From Archangium gephyra (GTDB lineage Bacteria > Myxococcota > Myxococcia > Myxococcales > Myxococcaceae), in contig NZ_CP011509.1 of assembly GCF_001027285.1 (NCBI RefSeq), forward strand, positions 9,076,501-9,140,500: DNA of 64,000 nt. Reading direction: 5' to 3'. The notes beneath the pieces were generated by a model. The model was given only the letters and a program-made list of their open reading frames with translations. It searched no databases and was not told the origin of the DNA. Made by a program: the position numbers and the translations under genes. Shown here piece by piece: positions 61,437 through 64,000 of the stretch (positions are counted from its first letter, which is position 1; every line of letters starts with the position of its first letter).

Positions 61437-62624
61437 CTACACCCCGAGCCTGCCTCCACACCGGGGGCAGGCCCGGTCACTTCGTGGGGGCGCTCCGACG
61501 AGCTTCAAATCCAGCTCGTTCAGCTTCGAGAGGACCCGGTCGAACCTGAAGGGCGGAGGTGTCTGGGGATAGACGTACCCGGCGTAGGGATCGCCCAGCG
61601 TGCGGAAGAACGGCTCGAAGAGCCCCGGGGTCAGCAGGCCGACCATGCGCGTGTAGTGGCTCTTGAGTTGGTAGGCGTGAATCGTGCGCGCGGGCGCATG
61701 GACGAAGTCTCCCGGAGCCAGCGTCAGCTGCTCGCCATTGACTCGCATGTTCATGGAGCCATCGAGGCAGAAGAAGGTCTCCGTGTGCTTCTCGTGGAAG
61801 TGGGCCGGGATCATCTCTCCCGCCGGGCCCTCGGTCATGACGATGAGGAACCTGCCGCCCGTGGTCTGCTGATCACCGAGGAAGGAGAAGAGCTGCTCAC
61901 CCGCGACCAGCCGCTCGCCTTCACCGGAGGCGAGGACATAGGGAATCTTCTTGTCGGGGAGCTTGCCATTGCTCACGCGCTGGGGCGTGCTCCTGCCCGG
62001 CGCCTTGCGCTCGAAACGGACGTCGGCGCTGGCTTCCGCCTTCTTCAGCAACTCGCCTGAGAGCTCGGGGTTGACCTCCGGCGGCTGCACATGGCCCGCG
62101 TAGGGCTGGCCGAGCGCCATGTAGAACGGGCTCATCTCCTTGCCCGTGGACCAGGAGATCAACTGGGTCCGGTGGCTCCGCATCTTCAAGGCATGCGGCG
62201 TCCCTTCCGGGATGCTCGCGAAATCGCCCCGGATCAGCAGGTGGTGCTCCTTCCCGAGCCAGAGCTCGACCTCTCCGTCCAGGACGAGCAGGGCCTCGTG
62301 CGTGCGAGCGTGGGTGTGCAGCGGAAGGTTCGCGTCCCGGCCTCCTGTCAGCACGGCGGTCTCGAAGAGGTCCTGGGTGTCCTCTCCTCTCGCGACCAGG
62401 TCCGCGACGAGCCCTCCCACGAGGTACCGCTCGCCCTCGCCGTTGCGAATGTAATAGGGCACGGCCTTGCCTGGCAGCTTGCCCTCCGGCGTGACCTTCT
62501 GGATGTCGATGCCACTGTCTGTTTTGGGAAGCGCCTGACCTTGGGCCCCCTGGCCCGAGCCGAGAACGAACATCCCCAGCGCCGCACCCAGCACGGCCAT
62601 CCTCGTCTTCAATGCGTGTCTCAT
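61437..62624 (-). CDS. Exported bicupin (quercetin 2,3-dioxygenase-like)
   Basis: 395 residues. A signal peptide (MAVLGAALGMFVLGSGQGAQ) leads to two cupin domains, each with the His/Glu metal set: LPLHTHARTHEALLVLDGEV and IPAHFHEKHTETFFCLDGSM. Flanking repeats (YIRNGEGERYLVGG and YVLASGEGERLVAG; PFYMALGQPYAGHV and PFFRTLGDPYAGYV) show that one half duplicated. This layout matches bacterial quercetinase-like bicupins. Each domain can bind Fe/Mn/Ni. The short end CPRCGGRLGV adds a CxxC. Start at ATG 62624; divergent from a LysR regulator that probably controls it. Confidence 0.83.
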   Translation of the reverse strand: MRHALKTRMAVLGAALGMFVLGSGQGAQGQALPKTDSGIDIQKVTPEGKLPGKAVPYYIRNGEGERYLVGGLVADLVARGEDTQDLFETAVLTGGRDANLPLHTHARTHEALLVLDGEVELWLGKEHHLLIRGDFASIPEGTPHALKMRSHRTQLISWSTGKEMSPFYMALGQPYAGHVQPPEVNPELSGELLKKAEASADVRFERKAPGRSTPQRVSNGKLPDKKIPYVLASGEGERLVAGEQLFSFLGDQQTTGGRFLIVMTEGPAGEMIPAHFHEKHTETFFCLDGSMNMRVNGEQLTLAPGDFVHAPARTIHAYQLKSHYTRMVGLLTPGLFEPFFRTLGDPYAGYVYPQTPPPFRFDRVLSKLNELDLKLVGAPPRSDRACPRCGGRLGV

Positions 62625-62674
62625 TCGATTCCGCCTTTGCGTTCGGGGATGAAGATGGTTGGGACGGCTTGAGA

Positions 62675-62687
62675 AATCCAATAGATT
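62675..62687. promoter_or_regulatory. Possible LysR operator
   Basis: AATC-CAATA-GATT is a short dyad of the T-N11-A class in the 95-bp divergent gap between the bicupin and lysR genes. Confidence 0.35.
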
Positions 62688-62719
62688 GAAACTCCGCTTT
62701 TAATCATCGGGAGTGATGA

Positions 62720-63604
62720 ATGGAGCTGCGCCATCTCCGCTACTTCGTCGCCGTGGCCGAGGAGCTGCACTTCGCTCGCGCGGCCAGACGGCTGAGCATC
62801 GTGCAGCCCGCGCTGAGCATGCAGATCAAGTCACTCGAGGAGGAGTTGGGGACACGGCTCCTGGAGCGCACCCGGCGCCATGTCGAGCTCACCGAGGCCG
62901 GCAGGCTCTTCCTGGAGGAGGCACGCCGGACCCTGGAGCAGGCGGAGCGGGCGAAGCGGGTCGCGACACGGGCGGGACAGGGTGAGCTGGGGCGTCTCGG
63001 GATCGGCTACTCCGTCAATGCCGCCTACTCGGGCGTGCTGGCCAGGACGCTCAAGGCCTTCCGACAACGTGCGCCGGACATCGAGCTGCTGCTCCATGAG
63101 TTGCACCCGTTCGACCAGCTCGAGGCCCTGCTGGAGGGACGCATCCAGCTCGGCTTCCTCACGGCCCCCGCCCTTCCAATCCCTCCCGAGTTGGTCACGG
63201 TGCAGGTAGGTGCCTGGCCGTTGATGGTGGCCCTGCCCTCCGACCACCCGCTGTGCGCACGAGCCCGCGTCCCGGTTGAGCTGCTGGTGGAGGAGTCCTT
63301 CGTCGACTACACCGGCTCGAAGGGGGAGCAAGGGCTTCCCGCCATGCAACGGATTGGGGGCTTCGTTCCCCGCATTCGCTATCACAGCACCAACATCATG
63401 GCGGTCATCAGTCTGGTGGCCGCGGGCCTTGGCGTGGCGCTGGTCCCCTCGTCCATCGTGTCGCTCAACATCGGCGGCAACGTCGTCTACCGTCCGCTCA
63501 CCGGTGTGAGCGGGTTGATGGAGATGTCCGTCGCGTACCGCCGCAATGAGAAGGCTCCCGCCGTGAGAGCCTTCCTGAAGGTCATTCAAGAGCAGTCCGG
63601 CTGA
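62720..63604 (+). CDS. LysR-family transcriptional regulator
   Basis: 294 residues. The N-terminal winged helix reads MELRHLRYFVAVAEELHFAR followed by AARRLSIVQPALSMQIKSLE. The C-terminal effector-binding domain (from ~residue 92) has LGIGYSVNAAYSGVL and the late-family block ISLVAAGLGVALVPSSIV. It likely binds the dyad at 62675 and regulates the divergent bicupin gene in response to an aromatic or similar ligand. GGGAG 6 bases upstream marks the ATG at 62720. Confidence 0.9.
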   Translation: MELRHLRYFVAVAEELHFARAARRLSIVQPALSMQIKSLEEELGTRLLERTRRHVELTEAGRLFLEEARRTLEQAERAKRVATRAGQGELGRLGIGYSVNAAYSGVLARTLKAFRQRAPDIELLLHELHPFDQLEALLEGRIQLGFLTAPALPIPPELVTVQVGAWPLMVALPSDHPLCARARVPVELLVEESFVDYTGSKGEQGLPAMQRIGGFVPRIRYHSTNIMAVISLVAAGLGVALVPSSIVSLNIGGNVVYRPLTGVSGLMEMSVAYRRNEKAPAVRAFLKVIQEQSG

Positions 63605-63673
63605 ACAGCCACCCGCGCCACCCCCCTGAGCGGGCTATCCTCCCTGGAACTTCCGCTGGAGGATGCCTCGAAC

Positions 63674-64000
63674 ATGAGTCCGACTCGCTGGTGGCACCGC
63701 CTGTGGGGCCAGGAGCCGAAGCCCCCGGAGCCATCGAAGACACCAGAGCCGCCCCAGACGCCGCGGACCCCGAGGACGCCCCAGACGCTGGAGGTCGCAC
63801 CGCTTCCGGGCTGGTCTCGCAGCAAGGAGGTCGAGCGGATGTTGCGTGACCGCATCATCATGATCGGCACGCCCATCGACGACGCAATCGCCAATGTCGT
63901 CGTCGCGCAGCTCCTCTTCCTCGAGAGCGAGGACCCTGAGGCGGGCATCTCGCTGTACCTCAACTCTCCGGGGGGCTCCGTCACCGCGTCGCTCGCCATC
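63674..64000 (+). CDS. ClpP-type serine protease with Pro/Thr-rich N-terminal extension, partial
   Basis: 109 residues seen, then cut by the window edge. From residue ~52 it follows Clp[39 protein letters not shown] and the SPGGS block that precedes the catalytic Ser domain. Before this is a ~45-residue extension with repeated PP/TP ([20 protein letters not shown]), which is not in housekeeping ClpP and may be a flexible linker or target signal. Catalytic Ser, His and Asp lie outside the window. Probably one of several ClpP paralogues found in myxobacteria. Confidence 0.8.
   Translation, partial: MSPTRWWHRLWGQEPKPPEPSKTPEPPQTPRTPRTPQTLEVAPLPGWSRSKEVERMLRDRIIMIGTPIDDAIANVVVAQLLFLESEDPEAGISLYLNSPGGSVTASLAI

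Overview
This window reads as chromosome of a myxobacterium of the Cystobacterineae (Archangium/Cystobacter/Vitiosangium type). The grounds are very high GC with long spurious open frames opposite most genes, MXYO-CTERM and MYXO-CTERM tails, several Hanks-type Ser/Thr kinases, many lipoproteins, and sigma-54-like -24/-12 motifs in front of some genes. Family names are from memory and visible motifs; no database search was possible.

Layout. 1-4026: an envelope operon on the minus strand (MXYO-CTERM protein, beta-barrel protein, PKD lipoprotein cut by the window edge), preceded by an aspartate-semialdehyde-dehydrogenase homologue that lacks the catalytic cysteine. 4243-6685: a small periplasmic sensor-like protein and a chemoreceptor. 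6937-9224: a glycine/alanine-rich protein with two 14-3-3-like phospho-motifs, followed by a trigger-factor-like chaperone. 9249-13787: tandem zinc-ribbon/kinase/LamG-like proteins. 13838-18570: housekeeping block tsaB, rlpA, rseP, cdsA, uppS. 18845-26788: a kinase with a large insert, an RluA-type pseudouridine synthase, dinB, an exported protein, pcnB, a sugar-nucleotide-type reductase and yjjX. REP-like palindromes are scattered through this part.

26570-30489 is an accessory island between two 343-bp direct repeats (7 mismatches). The repeats duplicate the 3' end of yjjX and of its convergent neighbour. The island has visibly lower GC and carries a two-gene cassette: a DUF262 (ParB/sulfiredoxin-fold) protein overlapping by ATGA an ABC-type ATPase with an OLD-like TOPRIM domain. 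This is the best candidate for an undescribed (probably anti-phage) system.

30444-46756 holds a trypsin-like lipoprotein, a citrate synthase, a P450, a giant kelch/Ig-like MYXO-CTERM protein broken by two single-base frameshifts, a Gfo/Idh/MocA oxidoreductase, and an HSP90-family ATPase paired with a TPR protein. 46811-55420 is mainly respiratory. It has a periplasmic nitrate reductase operon (napDAB plus ferredoxin, with a four-haem NapB) divergent from a cytochrome c/ferredoxin/NrfD operon that could supply quinol electrons in place of NapC.

55531-60304 is a second likely acquisition: a LuxI-type acyl-homoserine-lactone synthase, an HPPD-like dioxygenase, an aromatic-ring FAD monooxygenase and a di-haem peroxidase-like lipoprotein. 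It is bounded by a 34-bp direct repeat copied from the 3' end of nrfD. The window ends with a lipoprotein, a bicupin dioxygenase divergent from a LysR regulator, and the start of a ClpP-type protease with a Pro/Thr-rich extension.
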